A stretch of DNA of 64,000 nt from the NCBI GenBank assembly GCA_963682175.1, contig OY821784.1:32345621-32409620 (forward strand). Direction: 5' to 3'. Both the position numbers and the translations under genes were made by a program. Source of the stretch: Triglochin maritima. Its lineage: Eukaryota > Streptophyta > Magnoliopsida > Alismatales > Juncaginaceae. The notes under the pieces are model-generated. The model made no database searches. It was given only the letters and a program-made list of their open reading frames with translations, and was not told the origin of the DNA. Below are positions 1 through 11,177 of the stretch, piece by piece. Each line of letters starts with the position of its first letter. Position 1 is the stretch's first letter.

Positions 1-54
1 AGGAAAACTATTTGATCAAGAGCAAAAAAAAAAAAAGAAAAAAAAGTTACATAC

Positions 55-426
55 CTGCTTATCATATATGTTGAAGTAGATGTTGAACAAATACCAAGTC
101 CCAAACAACAACCCCAGCTTGATCGTAGCCCAACCTTCGCTTGTCTCCCTAATCTTCCCATCGTCTTCTCCATCGAGACTCCTAGGGACCGAATTAGAGG
201 CCCTCGTACGAAAAACCACGACCTTTTGGCTTAAAAACTTCGCATTCCTGATCAACGCGATCCGTCTTGTATCGTCATAACGAGTTGTGAAAGAGCATCG
301 AATCGGAACGAGATTGAAAGAAACGAAATTCGACTGTGATGAAGGGTGGGAGAATTTAGGGTTTGAGGATGGAGAAGGGAAGTGAAGAGGAAGAAGAGAA
401 GTTGAGTGAGAAGTTGTGTTCTTCAT
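55..426 (-). CDS. PPT: Phosphoenolpyruvate/phosphate translocator-like, exon 1 (partial gene)
   Basis: This is the first exon of a plastid inner-envelope sugar-phosphate antiporter; the rest lies off the left edge. The N-terminal ~85 residues are rich in Ser, Arg and Asn with few acidic residues, as in a chloroplast transit peptide. The first membrane helix follows, with the block [15 protein letters not shown], which matches the PPT branch better than the triose- or glucose-6-phosphate branches. The exon ends in AAGCAG followed by a GT donor at 54-53 on the minus strand. Start is the Met at 426; a second in-frame Met at 441 is possible. PPTs exchange PEP for phosphate across the envelope (family knowledge). 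The PPT assignment within the translocator family is inferred from this one block. Confidence 0.8.
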
Positions 427-441
427 TTTTCTTTGTTTCAC

Positions 442-2339
442 TAAATTGAGATCCTGAGAGTGGAGTGAGAAGTGGCTTAAGCTGATTGGTGTCTCACTTA
501 TAGGATCTGATGTGGGTCCCTTTCATATTAATGGGCAGGTTTGTTAGTTAGAATATTAATCAACCTCAACTTTTGTTTTTCATGAGGTGGTTTTTACTTT
601 CTTTTTATGGTCTTTGATTGATTTTGAAATTTTCTTCTGGAGATACTCATGTATCTTAGTTCATGAAAAATATATAAAAAGTTTACCCAAAACCATTTGA
701 AATATTATTTCAAAGTTGTTGACTAATTGATGGTTAGGGAGGAAAGTGAGGGTGAGGAGGTTTATTTGGAGAATTATAAGATTTTGATGTTAAATTTTCA
801 ATTTATATGAATTCAATATGATAATGGTAAGTAATTCAATATGAATTCAAATTATCCTGAGTTTGTTTTGCTTGACAGATTTTTAACACTACGGTTGTGT
901 CATTTTCTTACTACAAGTTAATCTTCCCTTTCGTAAGTAATCTATTATCAATTGGATTTTAAGAGAAAGATTCTTATGACTCCCATCTCAAACCAAACTT
1001 AGTATGCAATCTTCATACGTGATCCGTAACATTAAGATCAAAGGATTTATAACTAAACTATGCCCATTTTCAATGCTCTGGTTTAGTTGTGTAACATGTC
1101 AAATTGTCAAGATTAATCACGTTTATTACATATATAATTACAACATACGTTTTGCCTGACGGTCATGGCTCAATCATTATATGTGTTGTTCAATCTCCAA
1201 TCACCGTTTAAATACTCAATTTAATGTTAGTCAATATCGTAGGTTAAGATTTTCTGTTGATAGTTTACATCCCACTAAATGGTCATACGTGGGTATATTA
1301 ATAACATGATTTGCAAAAGTCGACAGTTACATTCAACTTTAGTTTGCATAATATTACTTTTTGGTGGAGAATGTTGCTAGGAGTCTAGGACCATATGAAA
1401 TTGAATCGAAATTAAAACAAATTAAATTTAATATAATGGATCAAATTACCATCACTATCTCTGCTTTAATTATGGGGGAACATGGGTCCTCCATTATTAC
1501 CTTTAGAGAGGTTGTCAAAGGAAGATGTTTCCGAGAATTGCGAATTTGGAATAGTATTTTTCCAACTTATAATGAGGTACTACGCATGTGGTGATGTAAG
1601 GTTTTTAACAACTTTTGGTTTTGCTGAAAGAATTGAACATAAGACATGAGTCATGACGTACTAGCACACGATTTTTGTCTTTAAAAAAAGGAAAGCTAGG
1701 TAGTGGAAAAATAACGTTGATATTCAATACATATCCGATAGTCAATCATGTATACGAGCACTCAAACGTGAGTTTCCATTTCACGACGATTTAACAATTT
1801 TGTGAACACTAAATGGAGATTACTTGTTTAATTTTGTGAAATTTGCTTTCACATCCCACAGTAGGGCATAAATGTTTGGTGTTGGTGGTAGACAAAATGA
1901 GATTGGTAGTGTTTGTTTGCTCGTCTATACAACCTGCATGTATGACTATTGTTTTTGTTTATACAATCATGTATAACCGGTTAATGTTTTTACCCGTTTA
2001 CCTGTACTCGTTTGTCCGATTCATATGTAAATACGGAGGGTATAAGTATGATCTAAATCGATACAAATGTACATGTTTATACGTGAATTGTAATGTGCAT
2101 TTTATAATTTATAAATGTAATTGTAATTTATACTAATGAAAAATTAAGTTTCCGTAAACTAGTTAGACCCACACCAAAATATACTAAATCGCTTAACCAA
2201 CATCTTGCCCAAGTCTCAGCCTCCGGCAATTACGCAAGAGATTCATATGTTGATTTTTTTAAAGCATAAACTTATGTTGATTACATAAAAAGGTTCGAAA
2301 CGAATGCGTGTGTTGTGTTATATTTTTTGTTTTGAATTC
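442..2339. other. Non-coding region upstream of the translocator gene
   Basis: AT-rich DNA, presumably the promoter of the minus-strand translocator gene at its left end and intergenic sequence beyond. Short open frames at 1361-1594 and 1843-2136 have no recognisable motif and AT-driven codon content, so I do not call them genes. Confidence 0.6.
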
Positions 2340-2685
2340 ATTTTAGGTGTCTATGAATGATATGTATGTTGAGTCTATGGGTCTGATTAGGAATGTGGGT
2401 CTGACGGGGGCGACTATCATTGTATTCTGGTTATTTATCCGTTTCCCATTTATTTACTTTTGATGTACGGTACAGATCACACTTAGATTAGGGTTTTATT
2501 AGGGTATAAATACCCAGAACTCTCTCCTATCTTGTAACCTTATTACGGAATAGTGGATTAGGTTTAGAGGGGCGACCGTGGTTTTTCCGACAAGGATTTT
2601 CCATGTAAAATTGTTTTGTGTTGTGGCATGTTTTTCTTCATTTTTTGAGTCGTGTGACTGTCTCCTACAGGTCGAAATCCCAACA
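2340..2685 (+). repeat. 5' LTR-like remnant of a Copia element
   Basis: The sequence immediately upstream of a tRNA-Met primer site ends in CAACA, as Copia LTRs do, and carries a TATA box (TATAAATA) near 2505. The left boundary is not defined by any visible inverted end or target duplication, so the start is approximate. Confidence 0.55.
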
Positions 2686-2697
2686 AGGTATCAGAGC
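2686..2697 (+). other. Primer binding site, initiator tRNA-Met type
   Basis: GGTATCAGAGC at 2687-2697 is the canonical plant Copia primer site; the usual leading T is an A here. It directly follows the LTR-like sequence and precedes gag. Confidence 0.75.
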
Positions 2698-2751
2698 GTC
2701 AGTTTTGAGTGGGAGCGGTGACAGACGACATAAATTTCATAGTCAAGAAGT

Positions 2752-3735
2752 TTGATGGACCGAACTCTGGTTTCTAGAGGATGCAGATTGCAGATTATAT
2801 ATCTGCATCAGAAGGACTTGTACCTGTCGCTAGGAGGAAAGGCGGCGATGCCTGCAAACATGGATCCGGAGAAGTGGGAGGTGCGGGATCAGAAAGCTTT
2901 AGGTGTGGTCCGTCTCACCTTGTCACCATTTGTGGCTGTCAACATAAAGAAGGAGAAGACCACTGAGGACGCGCTGAATGCCCTAACAAAATGGTATGAA
3001 AAAACCCTTTACGACGAATAAGCTAAATCATACGAAACGATTGTGTAATATGAAGAAAACCGATTCTAAATCAAACCAAGATGACCTTAACGATTTAATA
3101 TGATTATGAATAAGTTGAAACCAGTTGAAATTGTTTTTGATTATGAAATTATGTTGGTAGCTCTTCTTGCTAGTTTACCGGATAGTTGGAATAGTTTGGT
3201 CCTGACTATAACGAATTCTTTTGGATCTGGTGCAAAACTAAACTTTGATAGCGTTGTTAGTACTTTGCTTGATGAGGATTCATGTAGAAAAAATTATTCT
3301 CCAGCAGAGACCTCAGGTAGTGCTCTAAATGTAGAGGAACGGGGCAGGGCATCAAAGAAAGGAAACAACAAAGGTACCAGGAAGTCGCAGTCTCGAATAA
3401 GCACATCGAGAGGTTCCGAGGTGACCTGTTGGAATCGCAATCAGAAAGGTCATGTCAAACGCGACTGCAAAGTGCCGAAAAGCCACAAATCAGACCGAGC
3501 AAGTAATGGTTCGGTAAATATCTCTCAAGATTCTAATTCTGAAGCTTTGATTTTGTGTTACAATAAGAGATTTGATTATGTGTGGATACTTGATTAAGGC
3601 GCATCGTTTCACGCTACTTCGAGTCGAGAGTGATTTTTGAATTATGAACAAGGTAATTTCGGCAAAGTGTATCTTGATGATGACGAATTACCTGAGTGCA
3701 AATTGTTGGGAGAGGATCTTACTATGCTACTATGA
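2752..3735 (+). pseudogene. Decayed Copia gag and protease start
   Basis: Translation in shifting frames gives a Copia-type Gag: an N-terminal block (2752-3021), then a block containing LASLPDSWNSL, then a zinc knuckle at 3427-3468. The knuckle reads C-x2-R-x4-H-x4-C, so its second Cys has become Arg. A protease start follows, WILD then a stop then GASFH: the Ser of the catalytic DSGAS is replaced by TAA at 3595-3597. At least one frameshift separates the first two blocks. Homology ends near 3735, where unrelated LTR-like sequence begins. The element is dead and 3'-truncated. Order gag-protease after a tRNA-Met site supports Copia rather than Ty3. Confidence 0.8.
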
Positions 3736-4572
3736 AGAACGACGGATTAAGCGCACCACGAAAATGAATATTGAATGCAGAATAAACTTCTAACGCTATC
3801 TCAAACTCAATGCAACAAGAAACACACACACAAGATGAAATAAACAAGCAAAAACACAACACACCTGAAGCAAACCACGACACACGTGTTTTACAAGGTT
3901 CGGCAACGTGCCTACATCCCTTGGGGTCACCTGTGGGTTTCCTTTCCTTCAATCCACTTCTCCAACAAGAGAAGCAACCAAGATTACAAGTAGATGGAGG
4001 CAATTTGTCCTCCAAAACACTCTAGATCTTTCTCTAGCCCTAATATCTCTCAAGGAAATAATTATGGTGTGTTGTCTATAAAATTAGGGCGAAATCCCCT
4101 TAAATACTAGGCTCAATTCGTACAAATAAACATGTAAAACGTGGGTAAAACTGTCTGCATCGGTCGACCGGAATCCTCACCGGTTGATTGATATACGGTT
4201 CTCCAGGCTAACTGCAACAACTGGTTGACCATTCCGTGCTTCTGAATACTGCTTGGGAGACTCTAGAAATGTTCGGTCGACCGAGCGCTCAGAACCGGTC
4301 GACCGATCCAAACTTCGATCCATGCCTGGGAGATTCTGGAAGTTCCCGGTAGACTGAGTGCCCAGAACCGGTCGACCAATCCAAACTTCTCCAGCGAACT
4401 TGGCACACTCTGGATGTATCCGGTCGACCATCTCCTCCACCGGTCGACCGAATCTGTTGTTTCCTGCACTTAACAAATATAAACCAATTTTTCAACACAA
4501 ATTACCTAAGGAAACATGAACTGGAAAGGAGGTAAAAATATCACATTTGAGAATATTTGGTTGTATTTCTTG
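3736..4572 (-). repeat. LTR-like fragment with CGGTCGACCG palindromes
   Basis: No credible gene. The stretch resembles the body of the Copia-type LTRs at 57472-60690 read on the plus strand: a GGTTCGGCAACG-type block, a clustered CT-rich block, then a palindrome-rich block. Between 4155 and 4450 I count four perfect CGGTCGACCG copies plus several half-sites. It abuts an oppositely oriented LTR start at 4573. Element orientation is inferred from that similarity. Confidence 0.45.
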
Positions 4573-5220
4573 TTGGCTTTTGACCTTAATCTATATTAAT
4601 TTTGATGATTAATCAAACTAATTATAATCAATCAACCTAATCGGTAAAAGTAAGCAAACACGATTACATGCATTGCATACATATGCGTATACTTGTAATT
4701 ATCTTAATAGGTTGATCAAGATAATCAAGAAAAGAAGCATTGAGACAAAGACATCAAGACTTGTAATCAAAACTTTGGACTAAGACATGTAATCTTATAT
4801 TTATTGAGTCAATAAGGTGTAATGCAAACTTGAGCACTAGGATTCTGTCCCGTCAAGATTCGGTAAACCGAACTCTTCACGGTCAACCAAAACCTTTCTA
4901 GTTCGGTCCACCGAACACCTATCGGTTACCCGAATTCTTCCCATCAGTAAACCCGGGACCGGATCGTGTTGCCTATCTTTTTAGGTAGTTTATGATTACA
5001 TGTATTGTATGTACTCGTAGTTGTATCTTTGATGTAATCATACTTTTGACAAACACTATTGTATATTGGTGCACCTTTGGTGATATATTTGAGTAGCGGT
5101 CCCGCTCTTTTGGATTGGAATCCTGTTGTTGTTTTGTTTTAAATTTTTCGCTGTTTCGAGACGTTACATGTTATGTGCACCGTGTTGTTTTTGTTAAGTA
5201 TCAATTACAAAACTTGTAGA
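4573..5220 (+). repeat. LTR-like fragment, start matches the 57-60 kb LTR family
   Basis: It begins TGTTGGCTTTTGACC and continues with TTTTGATGAT, closely resembling the minus-strand start of the LTR ending at 60690. A shared block AGACTTGTAATCAAA lies further in. Degenerate inverted motifs of the form TTCGGTNNACCGAA occur between 4855 and 4970. No coding sequence is visible. The right end is uncertain because another element inserts at 5221. Confidence 0.5.
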
Positions 5221-6068
5221 CAGTGGCGGAGCCACATTGGTGATTGTGGGGGCCATGACCCATTGAAATTTTGTCAAAACCCCTTATATATGTATTAATA
5301 TGTTTCGTAGAAAATGTATGAAAAACAACATTCTCCTTCAGATTCACATCTAAATACCTAGATCGGGCATTCAATCTCAACCTACAGATAATTCATTCAT
5401 TAATGCTACCATCTAGGTGTAGAACTTTGTTATCCATTGTTACACCTAATTGTTATAATTAAATGACAATTGGTTATTGAAGAGTAAGATTTAATCAAGT
5501 CTAACCGTGTAATGTTAAAACATTTAAAAAAGACAAATGGAGTAATAATGTTTCTGGTAATTTTAGATAGAATTCCTCGTGATTAATCTAATTGAGCATC
5601 CACATGTGAAAAATGAAATTATTATCTGTATGAAATCATAGTATAATGATTATCAAACACTAAGAACGATAATTGTTGTTAATTCTTGCTCGAACTCTAA
5701 ACATAACTTGAACTTGACTCAATAAATGCTCGACTACAGTTTAACTTTAAAATAAATGAGCTAAGTGAAATTTTTTAAAAAATTCCAACTCGGATCGTTA
5801 AACGAGTCGGCTCGAACTCGAAATAGCTCAAGCTCGACTTGAGATTTTCTTGTTTAATTTGTATTTAATTTTTGGTATTTAGCAATAACATACAATAATA
5901 TGAAAGACTCGAAATTTTGGCTCGACTCGACTCGCTTACACCTCTTAGTTTATTTTTTTAATAATGTTTGGGATCAAGAGCTTCATTATTTGATGTTATT
6001 CGTTAGACATTATTCGTTCTTTAAGCTTTGGCCCCCACTCATGTAAATTTCTACATCCGCCGCAACTG
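5221..6068. mobile_element. Non-autonomous TIR element with 5-bp target duplication
   Basis: The left end reads CAGTGGCGGAGCC and the right end is the imperfect inverse, TCCGCCGCAACTG. The flanks carry the direct repeat GTAGA (5216-5220 and 6069-6073), which fits a cut-and-paste insertion. There is no transposase. The interior is AT-rich, with several copies of a CTCGACTCGA-like word. The superfamily cannot be fixed: a 5-bp duplication is unusual for CACTA or PIF types and shorter than typical plant hAT. Confidence 0.6.
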
Positions 6069-6485
6069 GTAGATCATTTCAGTCTCTGCCAAAGTTAAAT
6101 GAAACCATTAGGAGCCCTGGAGCTTGCGTTATATCCGATTGTTCATTATTACAACTTACTCAAGCAGCCGATTGCATTTAATCAGGAGAAGAGTTGATAC
6201 TTAGTACTGATCCGATCAAAGCAAAATCTCAGATGGCCATGTCGCAAAAAATGGTCTCTTTCAGTTGAAAATGATATCTTCATAGCATTTCTGTAGCTTG
6301 TATGATAATATCCTCTTAAGTTAAGCACAGTTTAAATGAGTCTACCAGTGTGTTTTCATAGTGTTACCAATTTAACTTGTTTCGGTGTTTCAATTTTTGG
6401 TTTGTTCTGAACCTAGTAACATCTAATCTCAATAGTTGAAAGAATTGTGTTCAGCACCAATAAACATTCTTACGATTTTGTGCAG
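6069..6485. other. Non-coding, probable upstream intron of the RPB10 copy
   Basis: No open frame of note. The stretch ends in a T-rich tract and TGTGCAG, a good 3' splice site for the exon that starts at 6486. The first RPB10 exon, with its CxxC motif, was not found here. Confidence 0.4.
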
Positions 6486-6706
6486 GGATGCTTTGGATGC
6501 CCTGGGCCTTGTTGGTTATTGCTGCTGGCGAATGCTGATGACCCACGTCGACCTGATTCAAAAGCTCCTTAACTACAACAGTAACTTCACTTCTGTTTCT
6601 TGTTTAGTCCACCTATTTTCCTCCAAGCCATAACAGAAATAATGACATATTAATCATCCTTTTTTTTTGTTTTTTTCCAGCTCTGGAGAAGAATGAGCTT
6701 GTCTAA
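6486..6706 (+). pseudogene. NRPB10: RNA polymerase subunit RPB10/RPABC5, 5'-truncated copy
   Basis: Two exons (6486-6580 and 6681-6706) separated by a GT-AG intron encode the C-terminal half of the ~70-residue zinc-binding subunit shared by RNA polymerases I, II and III. The signature [18 protein letters not shown] and KLLNYN is clear, and the frame ends with LEKNELV and a stop. The N-terminal exon, with the first zinc Cys pair, is absent from the sequence upstream. Two normally invariant positions differ: Gly replaces Arg before YCC and Trp replaces the Arg after it. Retained introns mean it is not a processed copy. I call it a truncated duplicate. A functional gene with a distant first exon is possible, but the Arg changes argue against it. 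Confidence 0.75.
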
Positions 6707-7026
6707 CAATGCATTATAAACATTCAGATAGCAGGGACTTATGGAATTGTCAAGTCCTGCTGTGTGCTTGAGCACAGTTGGACCAGGACATGTATTTTCA
6801 ACCAAGGCTTAGAAGTTGGAACTTATCATGTTTGATGGTGGTTTTGGAATTAACTGACCCTTTTTTTATCGTTCTGAAAACTTATCTTAGCACCATTACA
6901 TATTTGACATATTGTGCTGCTTGTTTCATAAAATATTTGTTTTTGAACATTTGATTTTGTTGTCCTGGACGTCCTCTTTTCTTGGTTTGCAGGTGGTTTA
7001 ACGGGGTTTCCTTTTGATTGGTGTAC
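6707..7026. other. 3' flank of the RPB10 copy
   Basis: Probable 3' UTR and flanking sequence; no coding signal on either strand beyond a short low-quality frame. Confidence 0.4.
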
Positions 7027-8766
7027 TGTCACGTCCTCGGAACAACGGAAATTTTAAAATTTTTCAAAGAATAACAAACAGACTAAAATAAATCACTGAG
7101 GACATTACCAAGAATAAACATCAGGTGCATCAACATATATATCAAATTTATAGATCTGAGTTTACTACAAAGAGTAATTACATCAAAAGCTATAAGATAA
7201 ATATACATATGTAATCACGACAACGTCAAAAGAGGGGAAAACAAGATTTGGTCCCAGTCGCTCTCCTTCGCAGACACCACCCTTTAACGCCGGTCACGGT
7301 CTGAAAAGCAAACATGGACCATGCCTGAGTTTCCAGAAGGAAACCCCGCACGCCAAACCCTAACACATAAATGAACAAGACAATAAAATGAAACATGGCA
7401 TGAACAATAACCACCACAACAGACATCATCAACTAAGTTCCCGAGACCTCTCTCCCGGGCATAGCTGATACAACAACCTGGGTCTCAAGGGTCCTCTCAC
7501 CCCAACCCTACCAACACACGTGCACACAAGGCACCGCCGGTCCAAATCACGGCCAACAACCACCACATAAAACAACAAGGAAACACAACCACCAGATATC
7601 AGGGCAACAATCCGTGCTGTTGCCCAAGGGGGCCGGAGAGACGAGCCGCCTTCAATCCATCACACACACCACTATCGGAAGACAGTCTGTGTCGTTGCCC
7701 AAGGGGGCCGAAGAGACGAGCCGCCTTCAAGCGTACGCACAAAACCACGAAACACAAAAAACATGCAGAAACGGTCGAACAAAAGCAGATCATCGGTCGA
7801 CCGAATCCCCACCTAGAGGACTGGCCCAATCGAAAAACCCGCCAATCAGTCGAACGACAAATGGGACCCATTCGACCGAAAAGCACCAGTAATAATTTTT
7901 TTTTCATAAACCACGATCACACGGTCGAACAACCAAACACTATAGGTCGACCGAAACCCACCAGTAAAACTCACCAACAATCCACACTACACGGTCGACC
8001 GAAACAACACTTCCGGTCGACCGGCCATTAAGTTAACTTAAGTCGTCGGTCGGACGAGTCAACCAGGCGGTTGACCGTTTGGATGGTCAACGCCCCAACC
8101 GACCTACGACAGTACTTTCGGTCGACTGACAAAGGGGGCCCGTCCGACCGAAAGTACCCAGAGCCTCCATCTTTCGCTCAAATTGCACAACCGGTCGACC
8201 ACCCGAGGGTATCGTTCGACCGGTGCGAGGGATATCGCCCAAAATACACTATAACCGGTCGACCGAACCCAAAACACCTATCTACCGTTATAGTGCAGAA
8301 AAACTGTTGTGCAGGTCCGACGAGTCACTCGGCCTACCTTCGACCGCTCCCACCCCCACACTAATAATAGGTGAGCGTAAAAGCAAGTTTGACATACCTC
8401 AAGGCTTGAAGAAGCCTTTGAAGAACCAACGGCGGTGCTTCCTCGCAATCCCATCCTCTCCGGTGAATTCGACGAACTCGATCTCCTCGACAACTCCAGC
8501 GACTCCACCGATCCAACAAGAACTTCTTTGCCTCCACCAACACAGAGGGAACAACTAAGGGGGAGAGAGACGAGTGAGTGAGAGAGAGAGTAGGAAAAGT
8601 GAAAGAGAGAGAAATCCAAACCTTTAAATACTATCCCCACAACCGATCTCAGCCGTCCATCTCAAACCCTCTCAAAACCATCACCTAAACACAATTAAAC
8701 CATTAAGCAAGAGTTAGGATTAGCATCAAACCTAATTATCCTAACAAAATTAGGATTAGCATGTTA
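7027..8766. repeat. Dispersed repeat, copy A (probable LTR)
   Basis: It starts TGTCACGTCCTCGG, a plant LTR-like start, and is nearly repeated at 12372-13852. It contains paired GTTGCCCAAGGGG blocks, a run of CGGTCGACCG palindromes and half-sites (7790-8290), and a purine-rich block near 8565-8615. On the minus strand a TATTTAAAGG box near 8630 could be a promoter. No protein is encoded; long frames on both strands simply read through the palindromes. The common end shared by copies A and B is ATTAGGATTAG. Confidence 0.55.
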
Positions 8767-8854
8767 GAAGCCTTTTCTAACATGTTAGAAGCCTTTTCTA
8801 ACATATATAGATAGATAGATAGATAAACACCCCCCACTTCAAACTTCAATCACA

Positions 8855-8981
8855 TTAAAGGCTTGTTGCACATGCTAAGTGCAACCGTGATTCCTACAAA
8901 AGTGAGTTAGGATTTCCCTGTTTTCATTTTTCTTATATTTTGTTTTGCTAGGGACTAGCAAAATATAGGTGTGGGGGTATT
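8855..8981 (+). repeat. 3' internal end of an Athila-like element
   Basis: Matches the sequence just upstream of the 3' LTRs at 46390 and 55355: a GCTTGTTGCACATGC block, a CTAGCAAAAT-like block and the polypurine tract GGTGTGGGGGTATT. Confidence 0.65.
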
Positions 8982-9142
8982 TGATGCATTGCATACATTG
9001 CATCATATGTCTTTCATTTAGATTAATTTTATATCAATAAATGCTATTAAGGTATGTGTTTAGTCTTATTTAGAGAATACAGGCACCTGAATGCAAATTA
9101 CCCATATCCCGAGCATAAACGCGTGCAAGAGACTCTTTCTAT
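8982..9142 (+). repeat. Truncated Athila-like LTR start
   Basis: Begins TGATGCATTGCATACATTGC and matches the first ~160 bases of the complete LTR at 11178. It then jumps directly to sequence homologous to the 3' end of the internal region (compare 53615 onward). The rest of the LTR, the primer site and the coding region are therefore deleted. Confidence 0.65.
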
Positions 9143-11177
9143 CATGAAGTCCAATTCATGAACCTCTCATTTCATCAGGTGCTCTTTGTGAAGGGGGCCC
9201 ACACATGCGTATTTTGGTCCCACGTGGTGTCATGTTCCATTTCCAAGTGCACTGACCCACTTTTGAGGTTCCCATTTGATGTCTTTTGACAACGGAAGAT
9301 GGGAATTTATGTTTGTACATAATTATATTCAAAAAAAAGAAAAAAAGAAAAGGAAAGTACAATAAAAGACTCCTTCAGTGAGCATCGTTTGTATGGGCTC
9401 CAACCCTTGAGTATTTGGGCCCCATTTCTTTCGCGTATTTGTATCCCTTCTTTAGCATCTCACAGGTTTGTATCCCTTCTTTACCATCTCACAGGTTTGG
9501 AGGGAATTCGGGTTTTTGTCCATCAACATAGCAATGAACTTTCCTTTGTACTTCACGTTGGTGAGATCTTTCATTTTTCATGCATAAATCCATGTAGTAT
9601 CTTGCTCACATTCATTGAGGACAATGCATGATTTAGGTGTGGGGGGTGTTTATCTATCTATCTATCTATATTCTTAAAAAAAATCAATGTTCCATGACAT
9701 AGCTTAAGATTGAACCACCAAAACTTGAGTACAAATTGCATTGAGTTTTTGTTCCTTATTATATAGTTTTGCTTGTAGAAATTGTGACATAAATCTAAGT
9801 TCTAAAGAAATAACCCATTACCCTTTAAGACATGTATGCACTTAAATTGGATGAATCAAATCTTTGAAGTGGTTGATAAAAAACAGAGGTTGAGGAAAAT
9901 ATACCGGGAAGTGTGGACTTCTAATAGCAATTAAGCCTTGAGGAAAATAAAAGTAAAAATAAAGGAATAAAGTGAGGAAAACACATTTTGCAAAATGATT
10001 ACAAAAGCCCAAGCCTTCGAGTCACTGGTCCGTAGGGGTATCTTAAAACCCGGTAACTTGAGTCTGCTAGCTCGGGATTATCGACCAAACTCGCTACACG
10101 AATGCAAAAAAGGTAAATGTGTCAAAAAAAGCAAATGTGTTGAATCACGGGAAAAAAATATACTTTAAGATACTCAAGACTCAAAGCTAAAAGAATGATT
10201 CATGCCATGGTTGATCCGAATGATACTTCACCACCAGAGGAGGCGTGCAAAATAATTTAAGTGATAATATGTGTAGAAGGGTTAGTAGTGTGAATGTTGG
10301 AGGAACAAAGACCAAGTCAGATTGTTTATGAGTTAGATTTATATAATGAGCATGCAAGAATTCTAAGTGAGATGTATAAGGTTGAAGTGGAGATATTGAG
10401 AGTTATTAATGAAATGTTGAATTAAGACTTTGTGGGTGTGTCAACTTAGGGGTGCACATGGGTCGGGTTGGGTCGGGTTTGGGCCTCAACCCGACCCAAC
10501 CCGAAATTTTCGGGTTGGGAAAAAACCCAACCCAACCCGAACCCGAACCGGTTTGGGTTCAACCCAACCCGACCCGAAATTTTCGGGTTGGGTCGGGTTG
10601 GATCGGGTTGAACCCGAATTCGGAAATTTTCTCCCAAACTTGGTCGGGTTCGGTCGACCGGTGCTTAAACGGTCGACCGGTGGCTTGAAAACCCGAAATT
10701 TTCGGGTTGGAAACGGTCGACCGAGTGATGTTCGGTCGACCGAGTGATGTTCGGTCGACCGGTTTATTTGGGAAAAAATAAAAAAAAATAAAAAAAATAA
10801 AAAAAAAATAAAAAATCGGGTTCGGGTTGGGTTGGGTCAACCCGACCCCCTCAACCCGAACCCGACCCGAAAATTCAGGTTTTTGATTTTCCCAACCCGA
10901 CCCGACCCGACCCCCTCCCCAACCCGACCCAACCCGACCCGACCAGTCGGGTTCGGGTTGGGTTTCGGGTTGAACCCAACCCATGTGCACCCCTATGTCA
11001 ACTGAAAACCCTCACGAGACAAAACTCGTCCTCTAAGTAAACTTAGGGGTTTAAAGGCTTGTTGCACATGCTAAGTGCAACCGTGATTCCTAGGAAAGGG
11101 AGTTAGGATTTTCCTGTTTTCATTTTTCTTATATTTTGTTTTTCTAGGGACTAGCAAAATCTAGGTGTGGGGGTATT
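9143..11177 (+). mobile_element. 3' internal remnant of an Athila-like element
   Basis: 9143-9650 matches the region just after the open frame of the element at 49550 (GTGAAGGGGGCCCAC block, A-rich tract, GACTCCTTCAGTGAGCAT block). The sequence to 11177 is degraded non-coding 3' region ending in the tract GGTGTGGGGGTATT before the LTR. A hAT-like MITE is inserted at 10447-10995. No gag or pol is present. Confidence 0.6.
10447..10995. mobile_element. hAT-like MITE, 549 bp, 8-bp target duplication
   Basis: Inverted ends TAGGGGTGCACATGGGT and its inverse, with the 8-bp flanking repeat TGTCAACT (10439-10446 and 10996-11003). A TAGGG start with an 8-bp duplication is the hAT signature. The interior is almost wholly built from GGGTTGGGTCGGGTT words and their complements, so it could fold into a long hairpin. 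A cluster of CGGTCGACCG palindromes lies at 10650-10765. There is no transposase; open frames on both strands are artefacts of the repeat. Confidence 0.85.

Noticed and set aside
7599..8640. Overlapping frames on both strands rich in GRP/STD repeats
   Set aside because: They read through palindromic CGGTCGACCG clusters in three frames; the same happens in copy B and in the MITE at 10447.
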